A program made the position numbers and the translations under genes. From Vibrio chagasii (GTDB lineage: Bacteria > Pseudomonadota > Gammaproteobacteria > Enterobacterales > Vibrionaceae), in assembly GCF_002954585.1 (NCBI RefSeq), contig NZ_MSCI01000001.1, forward strand, positions 1,364,001 through 1,428,000: a stretch of DNA of 64,000 bases, in the 5' to 3' direction. Shown here in pieces: positions 1 through 8,196 of this stretch; position 1 is the first letter of the stretch; the number at the start of each line of letters is the position of its first letter. Below the pieces are notes generated by a model. The model made no database searches. It saw nothing but the letters and a program-made list of their open reading frames with translations, and was not told where the DNA came from.

Positions 1-183
1 ACGTTAACCGCTGGCGTTGGGGGAAGCTTATTATCTATCGGTAGTGCAGCTGGTGTGGCATTGATGGGCGCAGCTCATGGCAAGTACACCTTCTTTGGAC
101 ACCTAAAGTGGATGCCAGTCATCATGATTGGCTATGCGGTCAGTATCGCAGCTCACTTATGGCTTAACGGTGGGTTATTCTAG
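1..183 (+). CDS. nhaD: C-terminal end of NhaD-type Na+/H+ antiporter (partial)
   Basis: Only the last 60 codons lie in the window, open in frame 1 and ending at TAG 181-183. The peptide contains the stretch GVGGSLLSIGSAAGVALMG followed by a hydrophobic helix and ends LWLNGGLF. This resembles the C-terminus of NhaD-family sodium/proton antiporters, inner-membrane proteins that extrude Na+ in exchange for protons. The start lies outside the window, so length and domain content cannot be judged. It meets the next gene tail to tail and the two stop regions overlap by 4 bases. Confidence 0.7.
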   Translation, partial: TLTAGVGGSLLSIGSAAGVALMGAAHGKYTFFGHLKWMPVIMIGYAVSIAAHLWLNGGLF

Positions 184-569
184 TTAGATGAACCCTCTTG
201 ATGCGGGGTTTCGACTCGGGTCCAAACGTTACTCAATTGAACAGCTGGGCATTGGTTGCATGTCAGTACCTCACCCTGCTGTTGAATGCGCATCACCAAG
301 TCTGAATCCGTTCGACTGCTTCCTGAGTTCAGCTCAATGGTAATCAAAGCATCATCGACACTATAACTGCGTGTCACCGTGTTATCTGTCGTCTGATAAG
401 TGACTTGTCCCGATTCAAAAAGCAAATAGCTGTCGTTATCAGTACTTTCATACATACCTTTAAATAGAACCAGCTGTGAGACTTCAAAAGGTTGATTGGT
501 ATCGCTTAAACAACCTGTCAGTAACAGCGTACTACTGCAACTGAGTAAGAAAGGGATTTGACTATTCAT
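180..569 (-). CDS. small predicted lipoprotein, function unknown
   Basis: The 129-residue protein begins with a short N-terminus, a hydrophobic stretch (residues 5-18) and a lipobox LLTGC, so it should be lipidated on Cys20 and held at the envelope. The rest (about 109 residues) is polar and rich in Ser/Thr, with two further cysteines in CNQC near residue 104. A strand-rich lipocalin-like or META-like fold is possible, but no family is recognised. It stands alone, convergent with the nhaD-like gene, and its 3' end overlaps that gene's stop codon. Confidence 0.6.
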   Translation of the reverse strand: MNSQIPFLLSCSSTLLLTGCLSDTNQPFEVSQLVLFKGMYESTDNDSYLLFESGQVTYQTTDNTVTRSYSVDDALITIELNSGSSRTDSDLVMRIQQQGEVLTCNQCPAVQLSNVWTRVETPHQEGSSN

Positions 570-730
570 TTGGGCATCCTTGCCTAGAGAACATAACTAA
601 AAGGATATACAACCAAATAAGTATTTTCCAGAAAGCGCCAACCTTTTTGCAAAGTCACACTTTTAAGGTCTCTAGGCTAGGTTCAACACTGCGAGGCATC
701 AGTTAACCAAAAATCCAATAACCAAGCGAT

Positions 731-1213
731 CTATTCTTGGCCAATCCCCTCAATCGTCAATAAGCGCTGTTTTCGTTCAATCCCGCCAGCGTAACCCGTC
801 AATTTGCCATTCTTGCCTATCACTCGATGACACGGAACAATCACTGATACCGGGTTCTTGCCATTGGCTAACCCCACAGCTCGTACCGCTTTTGGATTAC
901 CGATCGCGTCGGCTAACTGAGCGTAGCTCCATGTTTCTCCGTAAGGAATAGTAGTAAGAGCGTGCCAAACCGATTGCTGAAAAGGAGTGCCTTTGGCAGC
1001 GATTGGTACATCAAATTGAACGGCGTCTCCTGCAAAATAACGTTCGAGCTGCTCTTTGACCGATTGGAAGATCGGAAAGCTATCTTCTTGTATACCTAAG
1101 TCTTCCGGTTTCGTTGTGTGTGTTTCAAACCAAACTCCGAGTAAGCCTTGCTCATTCGCTTGCAGAGTCACAGTGCCTAACGGGCTGTCATAATATGTAA
1201 AACGGTTCGCCAT
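731..1213 (-). CDS. ogt: methylated-DNA--protein-cysteine methyltransferase (Ogt)
   Basis: A suicide repair enzyme that moves the alkyl group from O6-alkylguanine or O4-alkylthymine to its own cysteine. The 160-residue protein shows the active-site motif PCHRV with Cys128, the preceding GLANGKNP loop and the HTH region around residues 90-118, the usual arrangement for the Ogt/MGMT C-terminal domain. The open frame extends 30 codons upstream, but the ATG at 1213 (MANRFTYYDSPLG) matches the family N-terminus, and the longer version would nearly abut the upstream gene. It lies 47 bases downstream of the Ada/AlkA fusion gene on the same strand and is probably co-transcribed with it. Confidence 0.9.
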   Translation of the reverse strand: MANRFTYYDSPLGTVTLQANEQGLLGVWFETHTTKPEDLGIQEDSFPIFQSVKEQLERYFAGDAVQFDVPIAAKGTPFQQSVWHALTTIPYGETWSYAQLADAIGNPKAVRAVGLANGKNPVSVIVPCHRVIGKNGKLTGYAGGIERKQRLLTIEGIGQE

Positions 1214-1260
1214 GATTACTCCTACTTTGTATTGCGGACTTTCGCGGGTTACTCTTTCTA

Positions 1261-2637
1261 TTAAGACTGATTCCAGCAGTGGAACGTAGCGTAACTGCCC
1301 CACGGTGAAACACTCTCTATATTGATAGCCGGTCGGTGCTCGATAAACTTCTTCACAACTAAATCACCCACCAACAGATGATTCGGTTCACTCAAGCCAC
1401 GCAGTAATGCGTATTGTATGGTCCAAGGGCCAATGCCTTTTAGGTCAATCCATTTGGAAGGGTGCTCGGATTGATTGTCGGTCATGTATTCGGCAAAACG
1501 CTTTAAGGTCTCCTTACGGCTTCCTGGCATTCGCAAAAAGCTCACATCAGCTTCCGCTACTTGTTTCGGTGTCGGAAAATAGGTTTTCTTATCTGATTCA
1601 GAAAGCTCTTTAACCAATAGGTTTAACTGACCAATCGCAGCTGTTACCGAAACTTGCTGTCCAAGTATCGCTCTGACCCCCGCCTCCCAAGCACTCCATA
1701 CACCTGGAATACGAATGCCACTTCTGGCGACTAAGTTAGGATCTATCGTCGCAAAAAAGGCTTCAACTTTAGCGATGTCGACATCTAGGTCGAACATGCG
1801 ACGAATGTGAGTGATCAAACCTCGTAATTGGTTTATATCATCCAACTCAAATTCAATGTCTAATCGGTTCTTTTTAGCTAAGGTCGCCTTAAACCAACCT
1901 TTCGAACCATTTACTGTCACAGTTCGCTGATAATAGTCATCCCCAACCTCTTCTATCCCCTCGATCATTCTGCGTCGATAGAAGTCTAATAAGTGCTTCC
2001 AATCTAATGGGCCATGAAAAGCCAGTTGGATGTGATTACTCAGACTATCACTAGGTTTGGTTCGTCGAATCTGACTTGGCGAAAGCTTCAGCTCTTTTTG
2101 AAATGCATCGTTAAAGCGACGCGTGCTATTAAAGCCACTCGCAAAGCCGACATCAGTAATACTCATACTGCTGTTGTGCAGCAACTGTTTAGCGAACATT
2201 AATTGACTGTACAGGCTATATTGCTTGGGTGACACACCAATATAGTTGTCGAACAGGGTGCGTAAGTATCGATCAGAGATCCCCAAACGCACAGCAAGAT
2301 CGGTTATCGACCCTGAGCTTAATGCACCGTTATCGATAAGCTGCATCGCTCTAAGAAACGTGGTTTCAACCCCTTTCCATGCTGGTGAGAAAGGCGCACT
2401 GTCTGGTCGACAGCGTAAACAAGGTCGGTAGCCCGCTTTTAATGCCTGAGCCTGATGAGAAAAATATTCGACGTTCTCTTCTTTTGGTGGTGTTGCAGGA
2501 CAGATAGGCCGACAGAAAATCCCCGTCGTTTTTACTGCAGTGAAAAACATACCATCAAAGCGAGCGTCTCGCGCATAGCGAGCCAAATGACATTGCTCAT
2601 TAGTTAACGCATTGTTATGATGAATATTGTTCGACAT
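1261..2637 (-). CDS. Ada regulatory domain fused to AlkA-type DNA-3-methyladenine glycosylase
   Basis: The 458-residue protein joins several modules. Residues about 10-80 form an Ada N-terminal zinc domain with Cys42, Cys46, Cys73 and Cys76. Residues about 100-190 form an AraC-type helix-turn-helix. Residues 200-300 resemble the AlkA N-terminal fold. Residues 300-450 form a HhH-GPD glycosylase with LKGIGPWTIQYALLRG and probable catalytic Asp425. In Ada proteins the first cysteine of the tetrad accepts methyl groups from phosphotriesters and turns the protein into an activator, so this protein probably senses and repairs alkylation damage. It leads an operon with ogt. The length is normal for such fusions (often annotated alkA or ada-alkA). 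Confidence 0.9.
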   Translation of the reverse strand: MSNNIHHNNALTNEQCHLARYARDARFDGMFFTAVKTTGIFCRPICPATPPKEENVEYFSHQAQALKAGYRPCLRCRPDSAPFSPAWKGVETTFLRAMQLIDNGALSSGSITDLAVRLGISDRYLRTLFDNYIGVSPKQYSLYSQLMFAKQLLHNSSMSITDVGFASGFNSTRRFNDAFQKELKLSPSQIRRTKPSDSLSNHIQLAFHGPLDWKHLLDFYRRRMIEGIEEVGDDYYQRTVTVNGSKGWFKATLAKKNRLDIEFELDDINQLRGLITHIRRMFDLDVDIAKVEAFFATIDPNLVARSGIRIPGVWSAWEAGVRAILGQQVSVTAAIGQLNLLVKELSESDKKTYFPTPKQVAEADVSFLRMPGSRKETLKRFAEYMTDNQSEHPSKWIDLKGIGPWTIQYALLRGLSEPNHLLVGDLVVKKFIEHRPAINIESVSPWGSYATFHCWNQS

Positions 2638-2875
2638 ATTGAGCTCTTCTCTTTTTCAATAATTCTTACTTCACGCCCTAAAAGTCTATCCTGAAAAACC
2701 ACTATCGCTAGCCATTTTCGGAGCTTAAGGTTAGATAAATCACATGAAAGGGTTTTATTTTTACCCAATTCGACTAAATTTAACCCAGAGAAGCCAATCT
2801 TCTCACAACGTCAAACGATAGGCACTTAGCACGTCAAAGATGCAGAGACCTATCGAATATAAAAAGGAAAAGGCT

Positions 2876-3079
2876 ATGGTTCTTCACACGTGTCGTATTG
2901 TTTTATCAAACCAACAGGTTCTCACCAGTCAATCAGTCGAGCAATCACTAGGCTTTCTTGAAGACCAAGTAGAACAGGAGATTTCTAAGATTGAGATTGA
3001 CGCAACGGACGGACAAACAATCCATTCGTACATGTCACACTCTCTTGAAGAGTCGATTGAAAACCTAATGAACCTATGA
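2876..3079 (+). CDS. small conserved-looking protein, unknown function
   Basis: A 67-residue acidic protein (MVLHTCRIVLSNQQ... ending ESIENLMNL) with alternating strand and helix character. I chose the ATG at 2876 because AAGGA lies 8 bases upstream. An upstream in-frame ATG at 2840 would add 12 lysine-rich residues and has no ribosome-binding site. No family is recognised. It has no signal peptide or membrane segment, so it is probably cytoplasmic. A bidirectional terminator follows, separating it from the convergent hdfR gene. Confidence 0.6.
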   Translation: MVLHTCRIVLSNQQVLTSQSVEQSLGFLEDQVEQEISKIEIDATDGQTIHSYMSHSLEESIENLMNL

Positions 3080-3188
3080 GTGCTTTAAAACTATAGAGCC
3101 TTTTAGATGGGTTACACACCAGGCTTAAACGATTTTCCGACTTAGAGCTTTCTCTAACTTGGACAGTATGAATATCTCTGGTTTAAAC

Positions 3189-3220
3189 AAAAATGGCTCC
3201 CAAAAAGGAGCCATTTTTTA
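3189..3220. terminator. bidirectional rho-independent terminator
   Basis: A 10-bp stem (AAATGGCTCC with GGAGCCATTT) around a 6-base loop, flanked by A-rich and T-rich runs on both sides. It can end the small gene on the plus strand and hdfR on the minus strand. Confidence 0.85.
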
Positions 3221-3256
3221 TTTATTCAGCAAAGCAATGAGTGACAGCCTAAACGG

Positions 3257-4147
3257 CTACTCAGGTGCTTGTTCTGCTGCTTGTTGCAGAGTGTATGCCG
3301 TCGATGGATCAATCTCGTTAACCAACTTCTCAACCTGCATGATCGCCTCTACTGAGGTACTGTTTTTACGGTAGCTTAGGTAAATCGGGCGATACCAGTC
3401 TTCAACGCCTTTCACCTTGTACAACTGTCCTGACTCGATAAAAGGTTCAACAAGAGACACTGGCAAATAGGCACTACCCCCTTTCTCTAAAATAAAATCG
3501 AGTGCAATACGAGCCGTTGAGGTGCGTAAGTACGGTGCGGGTACTTTTGGGTGACGCTCTGCGTGCTCAGAACCAAAACGAGTTCCCCAGTCGACATAAA
3601 CATACTTATGCTGGAACACCGATTCTAAATCATCAGGTTGTGTCGATACCAAAACTAACACGAGATCAGCCACTTTTTTACAGTTCAGCTCTTCAGCTTT
3701 AATCTGGTCAAAAGCAAAGGCCATATCTAAGGTGCGCTCAAGTAAGTTACGGTTCAGTTGCTCACGCCCCATCACCTCTGCCATAAAGCCGTAACCGCCA
3801 AAAGAATCCGTCACAACACTCAGACAGTTTTGTAAATACGCATCCCAAATATTCGGTGTGCCACCCAACGTTAGCTGCAAGGCTTTTCCACTCTCTAGTG
3901 ACAGCTCAAACTTAGCCTGTTGCAAAGTAGAAACCATTACCTCAGCGTAACCAATCAAACGCTCACCTGAAGAGGTAAGCTTGATGTTATTACGATCACG
4001 GATGAACAACTGAGTATCAAAATAGCCTTCTAGCTGTTTGATCCGCGCACTCACCGCCGCTTGTGTTAAATACAAGTTCTCAGCAGCACGCCCAAAGTGG
4101 CGTACCCTTGCAACCTCAAGAAAGGTTTTAAATACTTTCACATCCAT
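3257..4147 (-). CDS. hdfR: LysR-family regulator, HdfR-like
   Basis: A 296-residue LysR regulator with an N-terminal winged HTH (FLEVARVRHFGRAAENLY followed by TQAAVSARIKQLE) and a substrate-binding domain from about residue 90. The N-terminus is very close to E. coli HdfR, a regulator of flhDC and other genes. The start at 4147 (MDVKVFKTFLEV) aligns with E. coli HdfR and has GAG nine bases upstream. The ATG three codons earlier, at 4156, touches that GAG and is less likely. It is divergent from maoP, the same arrangement as hdfR-maoP (yifE) in enterobacteria, which supports the name. Confidence 0.85.
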   Translation of the reverse strand: MDVKVFKTFLEVARVRHFGRAAENLYLTQAAVSARIKQLEGYFDTQLFIRDRNNIKLTSSGERLIGYAEVMVSTLQQAKFELSLESGKALQLTLGGTPNIWDAYLQNCLSVVTDSFGGYGFMAEVMGREQLNRNLLERTLDMAFAFDQIKAEELNCKKVADLVLVLVSTQPDDLESVFQHKYVYVDWGTRFGSEHAERHPKVPAPYLRTSTARIALDFILEKGGSAYLPVSLVEPFIESGQLYKVKGVEDWYRPIYLSYRKNSTSVEAIMQVEKLVNEIDPSTAYTLQQAAEQAPE

Positions 4148-4301
4148 CAAATACATCTCTGTAATAAATCTGCTAACTAGCGGATCTAGGATTGTTTATC
4201 GTAAAGGCAAAAACGTTTTGTTTCCTATTTTAGCCTTTTAACAATATTTTCGCGTGAGCAATAAACACTAATTTCTATCTAACCACATTACTGAGGCTGA
4301 T

Positions 4302-4655
4302 ATGTCTGAGACCGAATTCCGTCATGGAAAAAAACGTTTTTATGACACCATTAAATTCCCACGAGGGTTCGCTAAGTCAGGGGATTTTACTCTTTCAGAA
4401 GAGGAAATCCTAACCTTGTTTGGCGACACTATGCTTGCACTTGAGACTGGTGAACTTACACCAATCAATGCAGAAGAAAAGCACTTCCTTAAAGTGTTGT
4501 CTCACCCTCATAAGGCAAAGTCCAAGTTAGAGCGTGTTTGGTTGAAGTACATTCAACTGGCTCGCGGACGCCGTCGCTTTCATACCCTAAACGGCTGTAA
4601 ACGCGGCGAAGTGCCTAGGGAAGAATACAACAGCGAGTTAGTGTTAGAAGATTAG
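4302..4655 (+). CDS. maoP: MaoP (DUF413), macrodomain Ori protein
   Basis: The 117-residue protein matches the YifE/MaoP family in its key stretches: RFYDTIKFPRGFAKSGDFT, an acidic helix with ALETGELTPINAEEKHF, then ERVWLKYIQLARGRRRFHTL. In E. coli MaoP acts with the short DNA site maoS, located next to its gene, to organise the Ori macrodomain. Its divergent partner hdfR is conserved here too. The 154-bp intergenic region may hold a maoS-like site, but I cannot identify one with certainty. A strong terminator follows the stop codon. Confidence 0.9.
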   Translation: MSETEFRHGKKRFYDTIKFPRGFAKSGDFTLSEEEILTLFGDTMLALETGELTPINAEEKHFLKVLSHPHKAKSKLERVWLKYIQLARGRRRFHTLNGCKRGEVPREEYNSELVLED

Positions 4656-4663
4656 TAAAATCG

Positions 4664-4698
4664 CTCAAAGTGATACCTCATCACTTTGGGCTTTTTTG
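4664..4698 (+). terminator. rho-independent terminator after maoP
   Basis: A 12-bp stem (GCTCAAAGTGAT with ATCACTTTGGGC, one G-T pair) and a 5-base loop, followed by six T residues, beginning 8 bases after the maoP stop. Confidence 0.9.
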
Positions 4699-5192
4699 TG
4701 CCTTCAAACACGACTTCACTTCGTGATTAGTAATTTTAGCCAACCCATTAAGTTTTACCAAGATTTATATAAAATTCATAGAGATAGCACACAATAGCTA
4801 TCTCTAAGTATCCAGATCTTGCAAATTCAAAGCTAAGAGCCCTTTCAGAAAGCGACTATTACTGCGGCTTTTTGAGAGCTGCTCAATCTCCTGGGTTCAT
4901 GCTTATCTGCTCACCTCTACTATACTCCTCTAACTCACTCCAACTTCAAAATCGGTGAACCCTTTCAGGCGCTGAATTAAATCAAGATTGCGATATATGA
5001 CAAGCGTATTAATCTTGTTTAACGCCACCAAATATCCATACAATAGGTATGAAATTTTGAGAGTTCGACTCACAGATATGACGAAAAAAGTAAAAACTTG
5101 ACCTAAAACAATGGCAGAAACAGATCACTTATTTTATAATGCGAATTAATGTTTCAGCACACTATAAATTACTTATCTTAGGGGCTACAAAA
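4699..5192. other. long intergenic region upstream of nagB
   Basis: About 490 bases without a credible gene. TATAAT at 5135-5140 could be a nagB -10 box (upstream TGGCAG is only a weak -35). The AT-rich stretch around 5128-5148 is the kind of sequence where a NagC operator would be expected, but no clear operator is seen. AGGGG about 10 bases before the nagB ATG is its ribosome-binding site. Confidence 0.35.
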
Positions 5193-5993
5193 ATGAGACT
5201 TATTCCTTTAAACAACGCGGCACAAGTAGGTAAATGGGCAGCACGTCACATCGTTGAAGCGATCAAAGCATTCAACCCAACAGCTGATCGTCCATTCGTT
5301 CTTGGTCTACCAACTGGTGGCACACCACTTACGACTTACAAAGAGCTAATCGCACTATACAATGCGGGTGAAGTTAGCTTTAAAAACGTTGTTACATTCA
5401 ATATGGATGAGTACGTAGGTATCGATCCTAACCACCCTGAGTCTTACCGTACTTTCATGTACACAAACTTCTTCAACCACGTTGATATTCAAGAAGAGAA
5501 CATCAACCTACTAGACGGCAAAGCAGAAGACATCGACGCTCACTGTGCAGCTTACGAAGAAAAAATCCGTTCTTACGGTAAAATCAACCTGTTCATGGGC
5601 GGTATCGGCATCGACGGTCACATCGCATTCAACGAACCAGGTTCTTCTCTAGCATCTCGTACTCGTATCAAGACGCTGACTGAAGAAACTCGCATCGCGA
5701 ACTCTCGCTTCTTCGACAACGACATCAACCAAGTACCAAAATACGCACTAACTATCGGTGTTGCGACTCTACTAGACGCTGAAGAAGTAATGATCCTGAC
5801 TATGGGTCACAACAAAGCACAAGCTCTACAAGTAGCTATCGAAGGTTCTGTAAACCACATGTGGACTGTGACAGCACTACAAATGCACCGTAAAGCTATC
5901 ATCGTTGCTGACGAGCCAGCTCAACAAGAGTTAAAAGTTAAGACTCTACGCTACTTCCAAGAGCTAGAAGCAGAAAACATCCAAGACCTATAA
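5193..5993 (+). CDS. nagB: glucosamine-6-phosphate deaminase
   Basis: NagB converts glucosamine 6-phosphate to fructose 6-phosphate and ammonia, the last step of N-acetylglucosamine and chitin-sugar catabolism. The 266-residue length equals that of E. coli NagB. The catalytic residues are in place: Asp72 in FNMDEYVG, and Asp141, His143 and Glu148 in [14 protein letters not shown], with the sugar-phosphate loop GLPTGGTPL at 38-46. The ATG at 5193 (MRLIPLNNA) is preferred over the upstream ATG at 5139 because it matches the family start and has an AGGGG site. It is monocistronic here, followed at once by a terminator. Confidence 0.97.
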   Translation: MRLIPLNNAAQVGKWAARHIVEAIKAFNPTADRPFVLGLPTGGTPLTTYKELIALYNAGEVSFKNVVTFNMDEYVGIDPNHPESYRTFMYTNFFNHVDIQEENINLLDGKAEDIDAHCAAYEEKIRSYGKINLFMGGIGIDGHIAFNEPGSSLASRTRIKTLTEETRIANSRFFDNDINQVPKYALTIGVATLLDAEEVMILTMGHNKAQALQVAIEGSVNHMWTVTALQMHRKAIIVADEPAQQELKVKTLRYFQELEAENIQDL

Positions 5994-6012
5994 TTTCAGG
6001 TCTTGTTGAAAT

Positions 6013-6038
6013 AAAAAGCCACTTCGGTGGCTTTTTTT
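6013..6038 (+). terminator. rho-independent terminator after nagB
   Basis: AAAAGCCAC, loop TTCG, GTGGCTTTTTTT: a short GC stem with a TTCG tetraloop and a long T run, 20 bases after the nagB stop. Confidence 0.95.
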
Positions 6039-6277
6039 GTACCTGAAATTTGCCGTCGATATGCTGACTGCGACGAATTTGAACAATCAGATTGAATGCT
6101 AGGCGAGAGAATCACCTCCGATACAGCTCTTGCTTATATCAGAAGAAATGAAGGCTAAAGTGAATACCAAAAAGCGATTCCTCAATGAGAGAAACCGCAA
6201 TCAATATTTATTCTAGGATGGATAAAACAGGTGGTAGCGAGTGGTTGTGTCGTAATGAAAACGTTCAATAACGAAAT

Positions 6278-6814
6278 CTAAGAACTCAAGGCATTGTCGC
6301 GGCATAAGGTGTTAATAATGTCTGTGATAGCCAAAACAATGGTCGACTTCACTTTCTGGTGATGTCGCCCTAAGAACATTTGAAGCATCGGGCCAGGCAT
6401 GGTTTCGACCATCTCCGCATCATATTCGATAGGCATAATACGCTGAATCGCGTGTACCTTATTGAGCTCAAAGATAACATCAACGTCGGTAAAGCTGGTG
6501 TCGTCACCTTGTAATTTCGCCCACTCTTTCAAAGTTACAAAAACCTCTAAATCGTCATAAAGCTCTTTACTGATAACACCCAACCCCAGGAGCAACTTGC
6601 CGCGAACCATTATTTCGCCTAAAGGCCCACCGCTGTTAAGTAGTGGCTCGACAACGAATTTAATCGCCGTGTCATCTTTCTTGAAGATGTTTTTTAAAAC
6701 CGCATCCACCGTATCATCCAATGCATCATAAGCCGCCATCAAGCAGGCGCTAGCACTCTCAGCTTCAGATAAGGCCTCGAGTAATTCTGTTTCATGACTA
6801 GGATGTATTGGCAT
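6278..6814 (-). CDS. mtlR: mannitol operon repressor MtlR
   Basis: A 178-residue MtlR-family protein; the family marker region VLKNIFKKDDTAIKFVVEPL followed by GPLGEIMVRGKLLLGLGVI is clear. MtlR proteins repress the mannitol operon without a recognisable HTH. The frame stays open to an ATG at 6868 that overlaps the mtlD stop (ATGA). That start has no ribosome-binding site, and the added residues are encoded across a perfect hairpin (6832-6855). I prefer the ATG at 6814 (MPIHPSHETEL), which has GAG five bases upstream. It is the last gene of the mtlA-mtlD-mtlR operon. Confidence 0.88.
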   Translation of the reverse strand: MPIHPSHETELLEALSEAESASACLMAAYDALDDTVDAVLKNIFKKDDTAIKFVVEPLLNSGGPLGEIMVRGKLLLGLGVISKELYDDLEVFVTLKEWAKLQGDDTSFTDVDVIFELNKVHAIQRIMPIEYDAEMVETMPGPMLQMFLGRHHQKVKSTIVLAITDIINTLCRDNALSS

Positions 6815-6831
6815 AACGGCTCGGCAATAAG

Positions 6832-6855
6832 AAAGTGCCACAGGTGTGGCACTTT
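6832..6855 (-). terminator. intercistronic hairpin between mtlD and mtlR
   Basis: A perfect 10-bp stem (AAAGTGCCAC with GTGGCACTTT) and 4-base loop just after the mtlD stop. The following minus-strand sequence CTTATTGCC is a poor T run, so it may be a weak attenuator or an mRNA-stabilising hairpin rather than a full terminator. It could lower mtlR expression relative to mtlAD. Confidence 0.5.
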
Positions 6856-6864
6856 GATGATTTA

Positions 6865-8013
6865 TCATTTCAATGCTAGGTAAGCTTGTTCCGCTAGTTT
6901 AACAACTTCTGAGTCGATATTCAGCTCAGAATAGTGCGCTAATGTCTCAGCAAAACCTTTTTCTGCGAACATTGCCTGAAGTTCAACCGCTTGAGGGTCA
7001 TCTTCATTCTTGTAGTGGAAAGCCGCGGCAATCGCTTTTACAAGGTGTGCATTTGGTAGGCCGTATTCTAGCGTACCGTTCAGTGGCTTGACTAGACGAT
7101 CTTGTGGGCTCAGTTTACGGATTGGTTGACGGCCAACGCGGTCAACTTCGTCACGTAGGAATGGGTTCGCAAAGCGGCCTAGAATTTTTAAGATGTATGC
7201 TGCATGTGCCTCTGGATCAAAGCCGTAACGCTTGATAAGCACCTCACCACTCTCTTCCATCGTCGCTTTTACTTCAGCGTAAATTGCTTGGTCTTCAATC
7301 GCGTCTTTGATTGTTTCGTGGCCTGCAAGCACGCCAAGGTATGCCGTTACCAAGTGACCTGTATTTAGCGTGAATAGTTTACGCTCAACGAAAGCCATAA
7401 GGTTGTCAGTGCATTCCATACCTGGGATGTTTGGAATCTCACCTTTAAATTGTGTTTGGTCTACGATCCACTCGCTGAACGTTTCAACCGTTACTGCTAG
7501 TGGGTCAGTTTCACCGGCTTCAGCTGGCGGTACGATACGGTCAACCGCAGAATCAACAAAGCCAATATGTTCTTCAGTGAACGCTTTCATGTCATCAGAA
7601 AGATGCTCTAAAACCGCCGCTTTTAGTTGGCTAGTACCACGAACCATGTTCTCTGCTGCGATGATGTTCATTGGCGCAGTATTGTTTGCCGCTGCGCGCT
7701 TCTCGATACCTTGAGCAATAGACTTAGAAATAATCTTAAGAACCGTTGGGCCAACGGCTGTCGTCACAATGTCAGACTCAGCAATGCAATCTACCACAGC
7801 GCTTGTTGCTGAGTTTACTGCTGTCACGTTCTTAACGGTTTCAACAACGCACTCTTCACCAACAATCTTCACTGGGTATTCTTGGCGTTCAATTAACGCA
7901 TTAACAACCGTTTCATTTACGTCAGCAAAAGTAACCTTCATACCAGCGTCAGAAAGAAGTTTACCAATGAAACCACGACCGATATTACCTGCACCAAAAT
8001 GTAACGCTTTCAT
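6865..8013 (-). CDS. mtlD: mannitol-1-phosphate 5-dehydrogenase
   Basis: It oxidises mannitol 1-phosphate, delivered by the MtlA PTS permease, to fructose 6-phosphate with NAD+. The 382-residue length equals E. coli MtlD. The N-terminus [20 protein letters not shown] carries the NAD-binding glycine motif, and the C-terminal half contains the family stretches [13 protein letters not shown] and [18 protein letters not shown]. It lies 183 bases downstream of mtlA on the same strand, with an attenuator-like hairpin between, and upstream of mtlR. Confidence 0.97.
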   Translation of the reverse strand: MKALHFGAGNIGRGFIGKLLSDAGMKVTFADVNETVVNALIERQEYPVKIVGEECVVETVKNVTAVNSATSAVVDCIAESDIVTTAVGPTVLKIISKSIAQGIEKRAAANNTAPMNIIAAENMVRGTSQLKAAVLEHLSDDMKAFTEEHIGFVDSAVDRIVPPAEAGETDPLAVTVETFSEWIVDQTQFKGEIPNIPGMECTDNLMAFVERKLFTLNTGHLVTAYLGVLAGHETIKDAIEDQAIYAEVKATMEESGEVLIKRYGFDPEAHAAYILKILGRFANPFLRDEVDRVGRQPIRKLSPQDRLVKPLNGTLEYGLPNAHLVKAIAAAFHYKNEDDPQAVELQAMFAEKGFAETLAHYSELNIDSEVVKLAEQAYLALK

Positions 8014-8142
8014 AATTTTGACCTTATAAATATTTGAATCTAGATAGCTAACTGCTCAACAACATGCCTGATGATTAACTAGAGACATTAAGCAGTAAGC
8101 TATTCAGACTGAATCTTGTTAAGACAGATTTAGACCGAAAAT

Positions 8143-8168
8143 GAGGCCAGTAGGGGGATACCGGCCTC
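8143..8168 (-). terminator. hairpin between mtlA and mtlD
   Basis: GAGGCC at 8143 pairs with GGCCTC ending at 8168 across a 14-base loop; on the minus strand it is followed by ATTTTC. It could be an attenuator that makes mtlA more abundant than mtlD, or an mRNA-end stabiliser. Confidence 0.45.
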
Positions 8169-8196
8169 CTTCACTTAGGAGCTTGACTAGAGCTTT

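Noticed and set aside
5128..5148. NagC operator upstream of nagB
   Set aside because: The region is AT-rich but no two clear half-sites with the right spacing could be matched by eye.
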